Part shown: piece after piece, positions 1-12,277 of the stretch
How positions within the stretch are numbered: the first letter of the stretch is position 1
Layout of the letters: the number at the start of each line of letters is the position of its first letter
Source of the DNA: Hydractinia symbiolongicarpus
Lineage: Eukaryota; Cnidaria; Hydrozoa; Anthoathecata; Hydractiniidae
DNA: 64,000 bases
Reading direction: 5' to 3'
Assembly: GCF_029227915.1 (NCBI RefSeq)
Contig: NC_079882.1
Span: 28,014,001 to 28,078,000, forward strand
Program-made: the position numbers and the translations under genes
The notes under the pieces: model-generated
Told to the model about the DNA's origin: nothing
Seen by the model: only the letters and a program-made list of their open reading frames with translations
The model's database searches: none

Positions 1-345
1 ATGAGAATGGTTAGGTGAATCTGTAACGCCAGTCTGAGAGACAGAAAGGGTTCAGATGAGCTAAGAAGTAGGCTAAGAATTAAAGATGTTATCCAGATAA
101 GAAGATTGAATTGGTTGGGACACTTGGAAAGAATAGAGGAGGATAATTGGGCAAGAAAGTGTAGAGACTTGATAGTTTCTGGGGCAAAGCCCAGAGGCAG
201 ACTGAGAAAGACTTGGCATGAGGTTATAAGGAGTTTAGATCTAACACAGTCTAGATCAGATTGGAAGAGGGTCATTTATATACCCTGCCCAAGCCATGCT
301 AGCATGGAAAACGGACGTTAAGCCAAGAATGATGGTGATGATGAT
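1..345 (+). mobile_element. LINE 3' end fragment (RT C-terminal tail)
   Basis: This is the last part of a non-LTR retrotransposon reading frame, open from 106 to 321 with upstream remnants from base 1. The peptide has the W-GHLERI-ED...KPRGR-RKTW pattern seen at the C-terminus of many invertebrate LINE reverse transcriptases. A TGG codon appears to have become TGA near base 16, so the copy is dead. It ends in a GATGGTGATGATG-type tail at about 333-345. Related pieces lie at 783-945 (inverted), 51903-52090 (inverted) and 61692-61830 (internally deleted). Confidence 0.75.
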
Positions 346-782
346 TAAGTATATTATTATAGTTTTTTTCTGTTAGCTTTTCATATTATTTTAAAAACTT
401 GACGCATTACAATGTCATTTAGAATGTTTTTTTTCATTGATGTCGCACAAAAAGTGAAGATCAGAAAAATGTGGTAAAATTTAAGTGAAAAAATTGATAT
501 TTTTAATTAGATTTTTTATCCAGCATTCAAAACTAATTTTTTTATTTTCATAGGTTTCTGAAGGGTAAAACCTAAAGTAGAGTCTCTGTTTTTATGTATT
601 ATAAAGTTATTTTTGAATAAATATGAACAATTTAATTAACAGTCTGTAACACTGAGTTGCTACAGTGTCCTGCAGCAAACCAAAAGTGTCATGCAGTGGC
701 TGCCATATATAGTCAAGGATACTGCTACAGCAAACTTAGAATATAGCATTTTCATGTGTTGGATAAATTATATTAATGACTT
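346..782. other. AT-rich spacer, no gene seen
   Basis: There is no convincing reading frame or RNA gene between the two LINE fragments. Confidence 0.6.
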
Positions 783-945
783 TTAAACTCAAGCTCCTCT
801 GTGTCAATTATATCCTTCTGCCAAGTCTTTGTCAAACTATCTCTGGGTTTTGTCTCTGGAACTAAAGACTGTAAACTTCCTTACCCAATTATATATCATT
901 CCTTTCAAGTGTCCCAACCCATCTTCGATAAGAGCTTCCACATAA
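783..945 (-). mobile_element. Inverted, decayed LINE tail fragment
   Basis: The reverse complement aligns by eye with bases 110-240, sharing GGTTGGGACACTTG, GACTTGGCA and the region around AAACCCAGAG. It is the same LINE family as at 1-345, in opposite orientation and with many substitutions. It encodes nothing intact. Confidence 0.6.
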
Positions 946-1363
946 AGTGGCAAACATCAAAGTTTGTACTTTGGGTGCCACTAAAATAAATAAAATTTCT
1001 AATAGGAGGTTCACAGGACAATGATTTTCATATATCAACAACTTAGATAAAATTGATAGTTTTGATCTTGTAATTGTTGCCCTAAGTTGCTGGAATCATT
1101 ATATGGGTATAACGCTGTAAAACTCTCTTTCTTTCATTTTATGGCTTATTCAGGAAGAGGTACTGAAGTTGACGTTGTCTAACTTTTAGGACAGCTTTTT
1201 ATGGGTTGAGAATCAAACACTGTTGTAAATCTATGGCAGTTTGTAAGTTGAAAATGCAAAATGCAGATCTAAATTTGCTAGACTGGTTAGATGTAATTAG
1301 CTGCTAATGTTATATACAATTTTAAATTTACCTTTTCAGAACAAGTTATACTATATCATTAAA

Positions 1364-2455
1364 ATGCTTCGTTTTGGTCAAAATGCAAGAGTTTTATTTC
1401 AAAGATATCATTCAAGATTATTATCAACATCAAAGTTGTTATGTAAAAAAAATGATGATAACCAGAAAAGCAAGAATTCGAATATTCAAGACCTTCTTAG
1501 TTCTATGGAAGAATCTAGTAGAGAACCTGTAGAATCATTACAAAACCTAATGAAAAGTATGAAGACTAAACAACAACTTGCAAAGACTAAAAAACAAACA
1601 AGGTTGAAGCTTACGAAGCAAGATGTAAGGAAGCATAAAGAAGGAGAACATTTTTGGTTCAGACAAGAAGAAACCAATTCAAAGTTAGAGAGTGACAGTG
1701 CTATAAATGATGACACTGAACAGCTGGAAAATTTGATGCCTGAAGAGGATCTTACCAGTAGAAGTATTATTGAAAATTATAACATTGAAGTTAGCCAGAA
1801 ACTTCAAGTTTCACAGCTAAAAGATGATATTCTCCAACGTGGAGACAGTAGGAGTGTATCCAAGTTGATGACAGCTTTGATTGATGAGATTGATGAAGAT
1901 TTACCGAATCCAGAACAGAAACTGAAAACTTTAATGAATGCTATGAGCAAAAAAGCACCAGAAAAAAGTTTTCAAGAGGAAGAACAGTCTACCTCTCTAC
2001 GTGATATGAAACAAAGAAGGAGAGGGGTTAGTTTAACATTTGGAGAAACAACAAATCTCTTTTCTGGCAAACTCTTACAAGAATCTACATGTGTTGCAGA
2101 GAAAGTTTTTTTACTTGAGAAGAAGTGGCAGGATGACCTTCAATCTTTACTTCCAGAAAGCATTCCTCAAAACTCCTTTGAAGAAAGTATGCTAGATATT
2201 GATAGACAGTGGAGGTTTCCAATTGATAATGAACAAGATATGGGAATTGAAGAAGAAACGACATTTGATCAGCATGTATTTTTAGAATACTTACTAGACG
2301 AATTTCCAAGAGAAGGTCCTATTCGAAAATTCATGGAGTTGGTTGTTACAGGACTTCAACAAAATCCATATTTGACTGTAGAGGAAAAAGAAAGTAGAGT
2401 GTTTTGGTTTAGAGATTATTTTCAAAAATTTCCAGAGCAAGATATTATGTTATAA
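1364..2455 (+). CDS. mrps31: Mitochondrial small ribosomal subunit protein mS31 (MRPS31)
   Basis: An intronless reading frame of 363 residues if it starts at the ATG at 1364. An upstream in-frame ATG at 1307 is less likely because the residues from 1364 form a basic, hydroxylated, Arg-rich presequence (MLRFGQNARVLFQRYHSR) typical of mitochondrial import. The middle is charged and of low complexity. The last 65 residues carry the family hallmark: HVFLEYLLDEFP, GPIRKFMELV, GLQQNPYLTVEEK, and a W-FR-YF ending. MRPS31 is a metazoan-specific protein of the mitochondrial 28S subunit. The length is close to the vertebrate protein (about 395). A poly(A) signal follows about 100 bases downstream, and the LRR gene starts about 740 bases further on in the same direction. 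Confidence 0.9.
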   Translation: MLRFGQNARVLFQRYHSRLLSTSKLLCKKNDDNQKSKNSNIQDLLSSMEESSREPVESLQNLMKSMKTKQQLAKTKKQTRLKLTKQDVRKHKEGEHFWFRQEETNSKLESDSAINDDTEQLENLMPEEDLTSRSIIENYNIEVSQKLQVSQLKDDILQRGDSRSVSKLMTALIDEIDEDLPNPEQKLKTLMNAMSKKAPEKSFQEEEQSTSLRDMKQRRRGVSLTFGETTNLFSGKLLQESTCVAEKVFLLEKKWQDDLQSLLPESIPQNSFEESMLDIDRQWRFPIDNEQDMGIEEETTFDQHVFLEYLLDEFPREGPIRKFMELVVTGLQQNPYLTVEEKESRVFWFRDYFQKFPEQDIML

Positions 2456-2557
2456 CATCACATGTATACCTGTTCAGCCTACAGTGTCTCTTGTGTGAAT
2501 GTTTGTTTTTTTAAGTGGTTAATCTAAGCATAGTAAAGGAAATTACTCTGTTTTTTC

Positions 2558-2563
2558 AATAAA
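2558..2563 (+). terminator. Poly(A) signal of MRPS31
   Basis: AATAAA (overlapping a second AAATAAAT) lies about 100 bases after the MRPS31 stop, a normal distance for a short 3' UTR. Confidence 0.6.
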
Positions 2564-3197
2564 TAAATCTCAATACACATTCATGATGATAGCCATGTTA
2601 AAAAGAGGGTATATATAACTGTTATCACTGATATAAAAAGTTTGATATGGTGCAAAATGAAAACTCTTATGCACATAGGTTTTTTATCAAATACTTTGAC
2701 TATTATACGCCAATATTTTAAAATCTTTTTTTCTTTTGTTGTTACGAACTGTCACTAGAATGTGTTAATTTGAACCGTTTGATAAAGAAAACAACCAGAG
2801 GTTTTTTTATTAGTTTAGTGATGTGTGTGCTAGTCAAGTTAACAAAAAGATATCATTTTAAGAAGAATTGCACAAAGTTTATATAACTATCTGTTTAAGT
2901 AAACATGTTCTTCTTTTATATACATTTAACAAATTCATATATACTTTATAAAATGGATTTGTCAACTTTGCATGGTTTCAAATTTTCCTAATAATAATTG
3001 GCATAGCTTTATTCTTATTAGAAATGTATGGAAATTTTTATTATGAGATTCAAAATGGTGTATAAAAGTATTCTTGTTTTTGTTAAGTTGTATTTGCATA
3101 TATTTTTCTTTTAAAATTGTAGTATATAGTTAGAAAACTAAGAAATAATGGAAGATGAAAATTTATTTTCAAATGGGGGATCAGTTGACGCCCAAAT
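2564..3197. other. Intergenic, likely promoter and 5' UTR of the LRR gene
   Basis: AT-rich. An 18-codon frame beginning ATGGAAGATGAA at 3148 ends at TGA just downstream and overlaps the LRR start at 3198 in another frame, so it could act as a short upstream ORF. Nothing else is recognised. Confidence 0.45.
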
Positions 3198-6100
3198 ATG
3201 GTGATTTCGACATTACAGTCTATTTGTTTTGATGTAATCCTACAGCAGTTTTATAATTATCAAAATGGTGGAACTTCCAAGTGTTTACTTAATGAGCTAG
3301 AAAAGGGGAGAATTATTGACTTATTTTTAGATGGAATTTTTACACGGCTTGTGGATCGATATCCTCTCATTGTCTGTGATGACATCATTAACCTCTTATG
3401 TCATTCAAACCTGAAAACTGTCTCATTGAAAGGATGTAAAAATGTGTCAGCCAGTGGATTGAACACTATTATTGAAAGGTATGTGTTTTGATAATTGCTA
3501 AAGTTCAATTAATTTGAAAATAAGTTAAAAGTACTTATTTTCAAGTACATTGAATTACTCTACTTCATCCTTATTAGTATTGAGTACTTTCTCAACAGAA
3601 ATAACTTTTAAAATTTCATAATTGCTAGACGTTTTTGACTTCAAAATTGCCTTCCGATTTTCTCTGTGTTCTTTTATTTAATTATAAATTCTGCTTAGTC
3701 CCCTTTTCAAATATTTTCGAATAATTGCATTGGATTTGGAAATATGTTAGGTCATTTAGTTGTTGGACTTGTCAGGGAAATTGCATTTTTCATTAAGTTG
3801 GTATATGGTAGCAGTGGCAGATTTTTAAGGGTTTTTTTGACAATAACAAAGCTTGCTGTTTGACTTCTGCTGAAAAAATTTTAACTGAAGTTTTATAAAG
3901 TAAGAGTTTTCATAAACACCTGTTTCTCGAGTGAAGCTGATGATTATCTGGTGACTTTTTCATGTATTGTTACAATATATGCTGTAAATACTCATATATG
4001 TATTATAATTTTTTATAGATGCAGCAAATTAGTAGCGGTGGATTTATCAGAATGTGATCATCTCGTTTCAGCCAACTTGTCCAAAATTTTAATTAAAGGT
4101 GCAAAAAATCTACGTATTTTGAAACTGGACTCCTGTGATACGTTAAGTGACAACACATTCAAGGTTCTCAACTTTCCTGTTTTTACAATTATTTTATAGT
4201 TGTCTTTTGACCTCGATTGAATTTATCCCAACTTCTTCTATGACTGCAGTTTTTATTCTATTCATAATTTATTGTGTTCGTTTGGGAATACTCTTGACAG
4301 TGGATTCTAACATTTTAGGATATCTGGAACTTTGACCTTGACGTTTTATCAAATACCAACTATATACAACATCATCCTAGTCTAGTTTTAACAAAAGCAG
4401 TAAGAATTAATTTATTTGCGCATCATTTAACTACTGTCAATGTTAGCGGATGTCGCAATATATCTAGTTCCTTTATCCGCTACTTAATGTCAGTTGCTCG
4501 TTCAAACCTGCAGTCAATAAATATTTCTTGGACGAACATTGATTGCATGGCATTGGTTTATTTGTCTGGGTACACTCTGTCTTCTGCGGTGCACATAGCT
4601 GTCAATAATGATACCACAACACCTGTCCCCTACCTGGAAGAACTTATCGAACAAGCAAAAGTTTATGAATTCCAGAACGAATGTGTAGAGCAGCTTGATA
4701 CCGCAAACTTATCAGAGGAACAAAGTGCATCAGTGTACCTGAAGCAGCTGTGTGCGTACTGCACACAAGATCTTGCATTGCGAAAATATTCAACGTCTAC
4801 ATTTGATATGTTTTCAGAGTCGTACGAAGACTATGAAGTTATTGATAGTCAAGTGGTTAAACTTTTCAAGAATCAAAACTATTTTGCAAGGAACTTTTTG
4901 GAGTCTAGTAATAATACCGCTTCGCTGGATTGGGACGTTTTATCAGTTAATGATTGCAATGTCTCACTAAGGGCAGACGTTTGTACTTGCACGTCGCCTT
5001 CGAATTTATCATCACCAGGAATTGACAGTCCATCTACAGATACTAAGTGCAAGGTACTACTGAAATCAGAAAAATCTGAGGACGATTACAGACAGCTGTT
5101 TACTCCAAACATAACGAGTGTGGATATAACACAAATAGATTTTTACGATTTTGAAATAGGAAAGAAATGTTTGGAGTTGTTTGCAAAGTCCAATCCAAAG
5201 CTGAAGGAGTTTCATACCTCTTGGGAAGAAGTGTATGACTATGTTCTTTCCAGTATTGTTTCTAATTGCTGTGACATACAAACATTGTCTTTGGTTAGTG
5301 TAAAATTTTGTTAAATAATCACATGCGAAATAATTATTGGACATCTTATGTCTCCTTAATTCATTTGATTTGCACTAAGTAATAATTTTTATGCAGGCCT
5401 ACATGCGTTTAAAGTCTATTTTGTTTAGCAAAACTGCTGATGAAGAATTTTGAATACACTTTCTTTTTCACGCTGTTTAATGTTTATTGTAGTAGGTGTA
5501 ATTGACTAGCTATTGTTTCATGACATTTCATTAATGTATCAGCAGCTTTTTTTCATCTTTTGTGTTTATTAATTATATTTAGGTAGATTGTGAGAGAATC
5601 TCGAATGATGGGATTTTTGAACTGGCGAAACACTGCAAAAAACTTAAAGCCGTCGATTTAAAAGGTGTTGCGTTTGTGTACGATGCTGCCCTGCTAAATT
5701 TAATCGACAACAACAGTGAACTGCAGTATTTATATTTTGCTGAATCAGCACTCACTGATGTAGTCCTACAAAGAATATCAAAAAAATTAAACAGAACGGT
5801 GAGTTCACATACTTTTTCGTTAATTTCAAATTTCCTACTCCGTTCGTTTTTGTTTTCTACCTTTGTGTGCAAGTTTATTACAAGAGAAATTTTTTCCACT
5901 AAAAAATTAATTTGTGATATTTCCATGCATATGAAGAGTTTCACCTTGATTAAAATGGTTGTAACAGTTCGGTAAGATTTTAAAAGCCTCTTATAATAAA
6001 TGGGGCAGATCTTTTAGAACCCTAAATTGATCTTAAAACATCGAAGTTGTAATAGTTCATATGTCGTAGCTCCGTAGCTATTGCAGTCAAAAGCGTGATG

Positions 6101-7942
6101 CTTAAACAATTTATCTTTTTTCCTTTGGTGTAAAGTTATTTAGTGTTCTGAGGTTTTTGCTTCATGTTTGAAAAATATCAAACTTGTTCTTCAAATGAAT
6201 TCGATGCGCAGAATTACTTTTCTTAAATCAACCTAATTTTTTATTAACATGTACGGATGTTAAATAAGGAAAGTAAAAATCAGACGGATCAGTGTCAACA
6301 CACCAGGTTGATCATATTCTAAATTATTAAAAAGAAATTAAATGTCTTAATGTTTTGAGCAAAATGTCCTGTTCTCCTGTTATATTATGTCTGATTGTGT
6401 GAAACTGTCAAAGTTTTTACGTTGCAGCAATCCGTGGTGGGGCGCTTATATTCCAATACGTTATGATAATCGAACATTGTTCAAATGTACTAGCAAAAAA
6501 AGTTAGTTCTGTTCGCATTTTTATCATTTTTGTTCTTGCAGTTGAAACAGCTAGATTTATCGTGGTGTGAGAATATCACAGATAAAGGAGTGATCCAGGT
6601 CTTGTCATCGTGCACGGAACTTTCCTCTCTCGATTTACGCCAGTGCGAAGTGACTGCTGACACAGTGACGGCGCTAGCAAAATACGGTGGGAATCTCACA
6701 TCACTTGGATTATGCGGAATTAAGGGTAAGGTTTTGTTAAGTATTTTTAAAAGCTATCTTGTGTTATGCCGACCAGAATATTTTTTTTTGTCACGAGCAT
6801 ATGTTTCTATTGTTACAAAACATGCAGAGTTCAAATTTTCCTACTTTATTGACTTTTCGAATTTCTGGGAAAAATTATGGACAAGCAATAATTATTCTCC
6901 AGAAATCATCAGTTCGCAAAAATTATTGCACATGGAATGAATTTTTTGGTCTTCCACTGATTAGTATTTATGTCAATCATCTTCTTGCAATAAGTTACAC
7001 ATTGCATTTCAAGATCTCTATAGAAAGTCACGCACATTGCAAATATTTTGGAATATTACAGCACGTGTTTTTTATTTTTGCGGATGAATAAATTTGCAGG
7101 TTTAAATGATGCAAGTTGTCAAGAAATGGTGAAATCGATGCCTCACCTTCGTACAGTTGATTTCAGTTGGAACTCCTCCTTGGTTGACGATTCGATATCT
7201 ACTTTGTTCCTTTCGTGCCCATGTTTACGCGAAGTCACAATTGCCGGTTTAAAAAGAATAACATCGAAGCCTTTTCTACCAATCATATCAGATTATGGAA
7301 TATGGCGCAGAAAACGCGAAAGTATTTGTTCTAAATTGCAAAGAAAATTTGGAGGAAGTACAAGAAGCAGACAAAAAGATATTTCTGATTATGAGGTGAG
7401 CTATCTTTTATGTTGAATGAAATAATATTTTTCAATTATTCTACTACTTTTTTTTATTTAATTATTTTTATTATTTTTTGATAATGTAAGTCAAGGTGGT
7501 TATAAATAAAAGAGCTGAATGAAGAAATCTTTTTATGATATACAATATTGCAATATGATTTTTGGGAGGCGTTCACAAATTATATTTTTCGTCTTTGTAA
7601 TCATATATTGTCCCTTAAAATGATATATTTTGCCATTTTCAAGGATTTGTCATCTAACATTTTATAATTGAAATTAAACACATTTTAATAGAACCTTTTT
7701 ATCGTTTTTTTTTTTAAATTTTATTGTTTTAGATATTACATCCAGATTTTTACATGCCATTCCGTTCTTCCAACTATGTTCCACACCTTCAGAAGTTGAC
7801 ATTGGGATACTGCGACAAGCTGAACGACCTCCATCTGGCGGAAATCGTGGCTGTATGTCGTGGAACGCTTCTTATTGAAGATTATTACGGCGAAGCTATC
7901 AAGCCGAAGTGGTCGGACTCGCCGAGAACTAAAATTAATTAA
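3198..7942 (+). CDS. Leucine-rich-repeat protein of the AMN1/FBXL type, seven coding exons
   Basis: Spliced model: 3198-3478, 4019-4163, 4319-5293, 5583-5798, 6542-6725, 7100-7395, 7733-7942, giving 768 residues with all phases consistent. Donors are GTATGT, GTTCTC (weak), GTTAGT, GTGAGT, GTAAGG and GTGAGC. The protein has cysteine-containing LRRs such as LKTVSLKGCKNVSASGL, LVAVDLSECDHL, LRILKLDSCDTLSD, LKQLDLSWCENITDKGV and LTLGYCDKLND. It ends with a CRGTL-IEDYYGE-IKP tail common in LRR proteins of the F-box class. No F-box is visible. The N-terminal 70 residues (TLQSICFDVI then FTRLVDRYP) could be a degenerate VHL/F-box-like adaptor helix set, but this is uncertain. LRR proteins of this kind often serve as substrate receptors of cullin ligases; that role is inference. 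The start is chosen because an in-frame TGA lies 12 bases upstream. Confidence 0.8.
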
Positions 7943-8232
7943 AGATGTTGTTTTATGTTTATTTTTAAATGCATAAATATATATTTATCTATACACTATA
8001 TTTAAAATACTTTATATATTTTCGATTACTTTGGAAAGCGTTTTGAAAAGTATTTGGTTTGTACAAATTATGCAACATCTGAAACCATAGATTGTTTTTT
8101 AAAGAAGTCAAGAAGGACCTGGGAAATTCATATATAAAAGTCAAAGAAGAGCAAGAAAACTTATCTTTGCAACAATAATTTTTTTAGCTTAATTTTTCAA
8201 ATCGGGTAAATTTCTAATATGAACATGGTTCT

Positions 8233-8238
8233 AATAAA
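8233..8238 (+). terminator. Candidate poly(A) signal of the LRR gene
   Basis: AATAAA about 290 bases after the stop codon; it is the clearest signal in the 3' flank. Confidence 0.4.
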
Positions 8239-10213
8239 GATTGAGTTCTGAAGTAAGATGCATCTTTTGGTGTGCTTTTTGAAGGGAAGTCGAGAGCAAA
8301 TACTAAGCTATCTAAACGCTGCGAATCTTTCATTGATATTCCTTATTGCTTATTTAGATATCGCTGTCTCCCTCTTTTAAGGGAAGTTTTCCTTTTTAAA
8401 ATCTTAATAAGGAACTGGAAAATATCTTAATATTCCTTCGCAATTTGATTTGATTTTTTACTTCATTTTTTTAATTTTGTTTTGATTAAATATCCTATAA
8501 AGAGTTTTATTAAAACTTAATGCATCTTATTGACTCGACCCTTTTACTTTCCGTTTTGTTCAAGTTGAAATAAATTTAAACTTTTTTGATCCTTTTCCAA
8601 AGAAACAACCAATCAAGTTCGTTGAAAGTTTGAGTAGAAACGGACGATTTTTGTCCCGATTTGGGGGATTTTACAGTACATAGTGTCTGTCAAATCAGAG
8701 AAAGACGAAGAAATCCAATCCAAATACCTTAAAAAATTTAAGAAAAAACAAAAATTTACGGAGAAAAAGCTCGTGTATAAATAATACAATGTAAAATGTC
8801 ATTAAAGCACGGGTATGAATATACGTTGTTTTTATAAGAAGATGAGCCGCATAAACCTAATGAAGAAAATATCATGAAAATCCCCGACCTCAACGTGTTA
8901 AGATCTAATTTTTGGAAATCTTAATACTAAACTACCATAATTTCAAAACGCAACACACTGACAAGTTTCGTTTTTCTTTGAAGGAGGACTAAGTTGTGCT
9001 AAAAATGTTCATTATAGCGTATGAACTGTGCTAATTTTTTTTCTACGGTTTTAGCTGGTAGAACTTTAATATGAGCTTCTTTTTTTGTCGGGTGTCTAGT
9101 GTAGCGGGACGTAAATTATTAGTTTTTGAGTGTTGATAACAGAACTACCCTGCTCAAAAGGTACAAAAACCTATTATTTTTACAAATAAATCATTTTGAA
9201 TTATTATTTTATGTTCAGTTGGTTTCGCCAGTTTCACCAAGCTACAACGGTCGTTTGTTATTTTTTTTTGTGATCTGAAATTATATGAAGCTTGATTTGT
9301 ATTTGCTTACATGGAGTTTCAACAGGCTAAAATTCTTTTTTAAAAACAAAATTTCTTAAAAATAGTTGTTTTAATTGATTTTTACGTTTTATCTAGTTTT
9401 CAAAAAGTGGTGTTTACAAACTCATTTTTCTACTTTAATATTATTCTTTTGTCTTTTACAGTGCCAGCTGAAAATAATGAATTATTAATAGCGTGATCAC
9501 CTTTTCTGCACAATTGGAGAACTAAAGAAAATAATCTTCCGTAAAGGACTGTAATAAATCAGTAATACGCCGTAGAACTTCCTGCCGAAAAGGCTGGTTT
9601 ATTTTATGTTTGTAATCGAGAAATATAAAGTCAAATAGAACTACTCTCGCCGCGTTGGCAGTGTCGGTGAGAGCTTTCTATTCGGTAAATTACCACCTTG
9701 CGTGACGTAAGTCCGCGGGATGCAAATAAATGCATTCTGAATAAACAGTGCGAGGGAATGCTTAACAGATAAACTCCTGTGTGTGTGTTGTGATTGTCTG
9801 AGAGTGATTTTATTATTATGTTTTGAAACAAATATCTTTCGCAGAATTAGACATGAGTTATCACTTGAAAGAAATGAAAATTAGATGTATTTTAATTTAT
9901 TACTATAAAAACAAAGGATGTCTCAAATAAAATACGTAGCTATAATGTAGTTTACAGCTGCCGATAAAATATCTTAGTTAATTATAACGTAACAAAGAAA
10001 ATAGAGGAATAAAAACTAAGAAAATTTCGGCCTATATTCCGGCATTTCGTTAAGAAAATTGAGGCTCAGTTAAAAAAAAAATTTTCTTATAAAAAAAAAC
10101 GTAAGGAAATTTTTGTGGTCATTGCTGACTCCTGAAAAACGAAAAAAGCGTAAAAAAATGGTAAGAAGAATGTCAAAGTTATCAGAGTAATACAACCGAC
10201 AACCCTGAAAAAG
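8239..10213. other. Intergenic, no gene seen
   Basis: AT-rich sequence with no ORF that looks coding. A local patch at about 9640-9760 is less AT-rich and has motif matches (see 9703-9727). Confidence 0.5.
9703..9727 (+). promoter_or_regulatory. CRE-like and octamer motif pair
   Basis: TGACGTAA (9703-9710) and a perfect octamer ATGCAAAT (9720-9727) lie 9 bases apart in a GC-richer patch. These match CREB/ATF and POU-class sites. With sites this short, chance occurrence is possible. Confidence 0.25.
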
Positions 10214-10759
10214 CAGTACGCTCCCGATAACTTAACTCGAACCCCCAATAACTCGAACTTCAGTAACTAGAACTGTTATTGAATTCCCGTTGAGCCTTCA
10301 CTAATACTTTCTCACAAAATTCACTCGATAACTCGAACATTCGAAGTCGAACCATTTTTCCTGTCCCCTGAACAGAAATTCCCCCGACAACTCAGTAAAA
10401 AGTGACTACTTTTTTTTCAATAATATAAATTGTTCTTCCAAAGTTGACAAAAACTTTTTCTCCCGTAAAATGTATAATGCACGGAACTTGAAAACCCTCG
10501 CCATCGCCAAGGTTTAATCTTTTTCCAGTTACCGCTACAATGAAACAGAGTCACATTAGAACTTTTTTCAGTGATATATAACTATGACTGTATACCTTTC
10601 TTGTTAGAATAAAAAAGAAAAAAAACTTTTAATAACTTAAACTATTTTCACTTATCGGCCAAAGTTCGAGTTATCGAATGCCCCAGTAGGTCGAACATTC
10701 GATAACTCGAACTGTTTTTTTTTTGTCCCTTGGAGGTTTGAGTTCTCGGGAGTGTACTG
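10214..10759. mobile_element. Pogo/Tigger-type MITE with ACTCCCGATAACTCGAA termini
   Basis: The left end reads CAGTACGCTCCCGATAAC and the right end is its near reverse complement (...CTCGGGAGTGTACTG), followed by TA at 10760. Behind the termini the motif AACTCGAAC or its complement recurs several times on both sides. There is no coding capacity. TIRs of this type are known from non-autonomous Tc1/mariner and pogo elements, which duplicate TA; the left TA is not preserved. Confidence 0.75.
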
Positions 10760-11058
10760 TATATTAGGAAAAGCGAAATGTGACTGCGGCCATAAATCCG
10801 AAACTACTTATGATTCGTTCAACCTCCTTCCTAGGACTTGTTAGGCTTTTTTTATATTTTGACGGCCTAAGAGTTGAGATATGACGCCACACATTTCTAA
10901 AATAGGCTAATACAATAATTTTGAATTTCTCCAGCATTACATGCTACGGCCTGATTATTTGTAGTCTTGTTAGGAATGATTTCACCCTTACATCCGTAAG
11001 ATTAACGTTTAGACGTACATGTTTTGATTTGTGACCCCACTTACCCCTATTCCACTTC

Positions 11059-11091
<33 letters not shown>

Positions 11092-12277
11092 ATTTACAAA
11101 CAAACAGACGGAGTTGTACTTTTTCTCTGTGTATCGAGCCTTTAAATTTTAAGGGAAAACCAACCGCTAAATTTCATTGTCACTTTCTAAATGTACTGGT
11201 AGAAACAGATATTACTAGGTATCACCTCAAACAATTGGAATCTATTTCTTTTTTGCGTGTTGCATTTTATCAAAAAGGAGCGTGAGCAAGTAAATCTTCA
11301 ACTTAATCCCAAAATTTAGTGTCTTCTCAACTTTTTAGCTTACATGTAGCTGTTGTTTGACAAGACATGCGCTGGCGCACGCAATGGGGATAAATATAAA
11401 AGGTTGCAGAAAAATTCCTTAATTATGATTGGACTAAATAACAATAACAAAAAATTCTCGACCGTGATTGGCCGGGGCTATCTTTCCCTCAGGACAGGCA
11501 TTGTGTTTCTCTTTTCTACAAATAACGCGAAGACATAATTGACATCTTGTCAATCACACTGGTTAAAAATATGTAAATTTGTCACTTAATTTTCTAAACA
11601 AAAATGGACAAAAGATCGATTACTTTGATTCACAAAATTTTTTTCTTTAGTCATGTGATTTGATTTGATTTTGATGTATCGACAAAAAACATGAAGTATA
11701 ACAAATTAGCAACAAATCTTCCGGTTTAAAACTTTGTCCCAATTCTGAGTTTTTAGTTAAGTTTCGGTTGCAACAACTTTTTTAGTTATATATTTACAGA
11801 AACGGAGCCCAAAAATGACGATGTTGGTCATTTAGGATATATTTTTTTATCTTTTTTATTTGATGTAGAAGAAAGGCAATGTAAATCTCAATAACAATCC
11901 AAACTTAAATTCTTTGGTTTTGATAAAGATGCCCTGGGGAAGAGGTTGGTTTGACGATGACAGTATTGAATTCAGTTGGTGACGAGGGCGTAGTAAAATG
12001 GTTAACGTCACAAATGAAGTAAGTAACGCCCTATCTGAAAGTAGAAAAAAAAATTAAAATCCATTTTAACTGTTGTAAAGGTGCAGCAAAAGTTGTTAGC
12101 AAAGTTCTGTTTTATATGCTTGCACACAGAACTCTTTCCCAGTTACAGATAGAACGCTAAGGTTAACACCTGTTTCGTCCATTTTTCGTGTCCCAATTTC
12201 TTAATGTTTTATAACGTGAACATTAAATGAAAATATATTTATTTTGCGATAATTTGATCTGGTAAATTAACCTGTTA
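10760..12277. other. Intergenic with a CA microsatellite
   Basis: No gene is seen. A (CA)n run occupies 11059-11087. A 61-codon frame at 11353 has no recognisable features. Confidence 0.5.
11059..11087. repeat. (CA)n microsatellite
   Basis: About 14 uninterrupted CA units. Confidence 0.95.
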
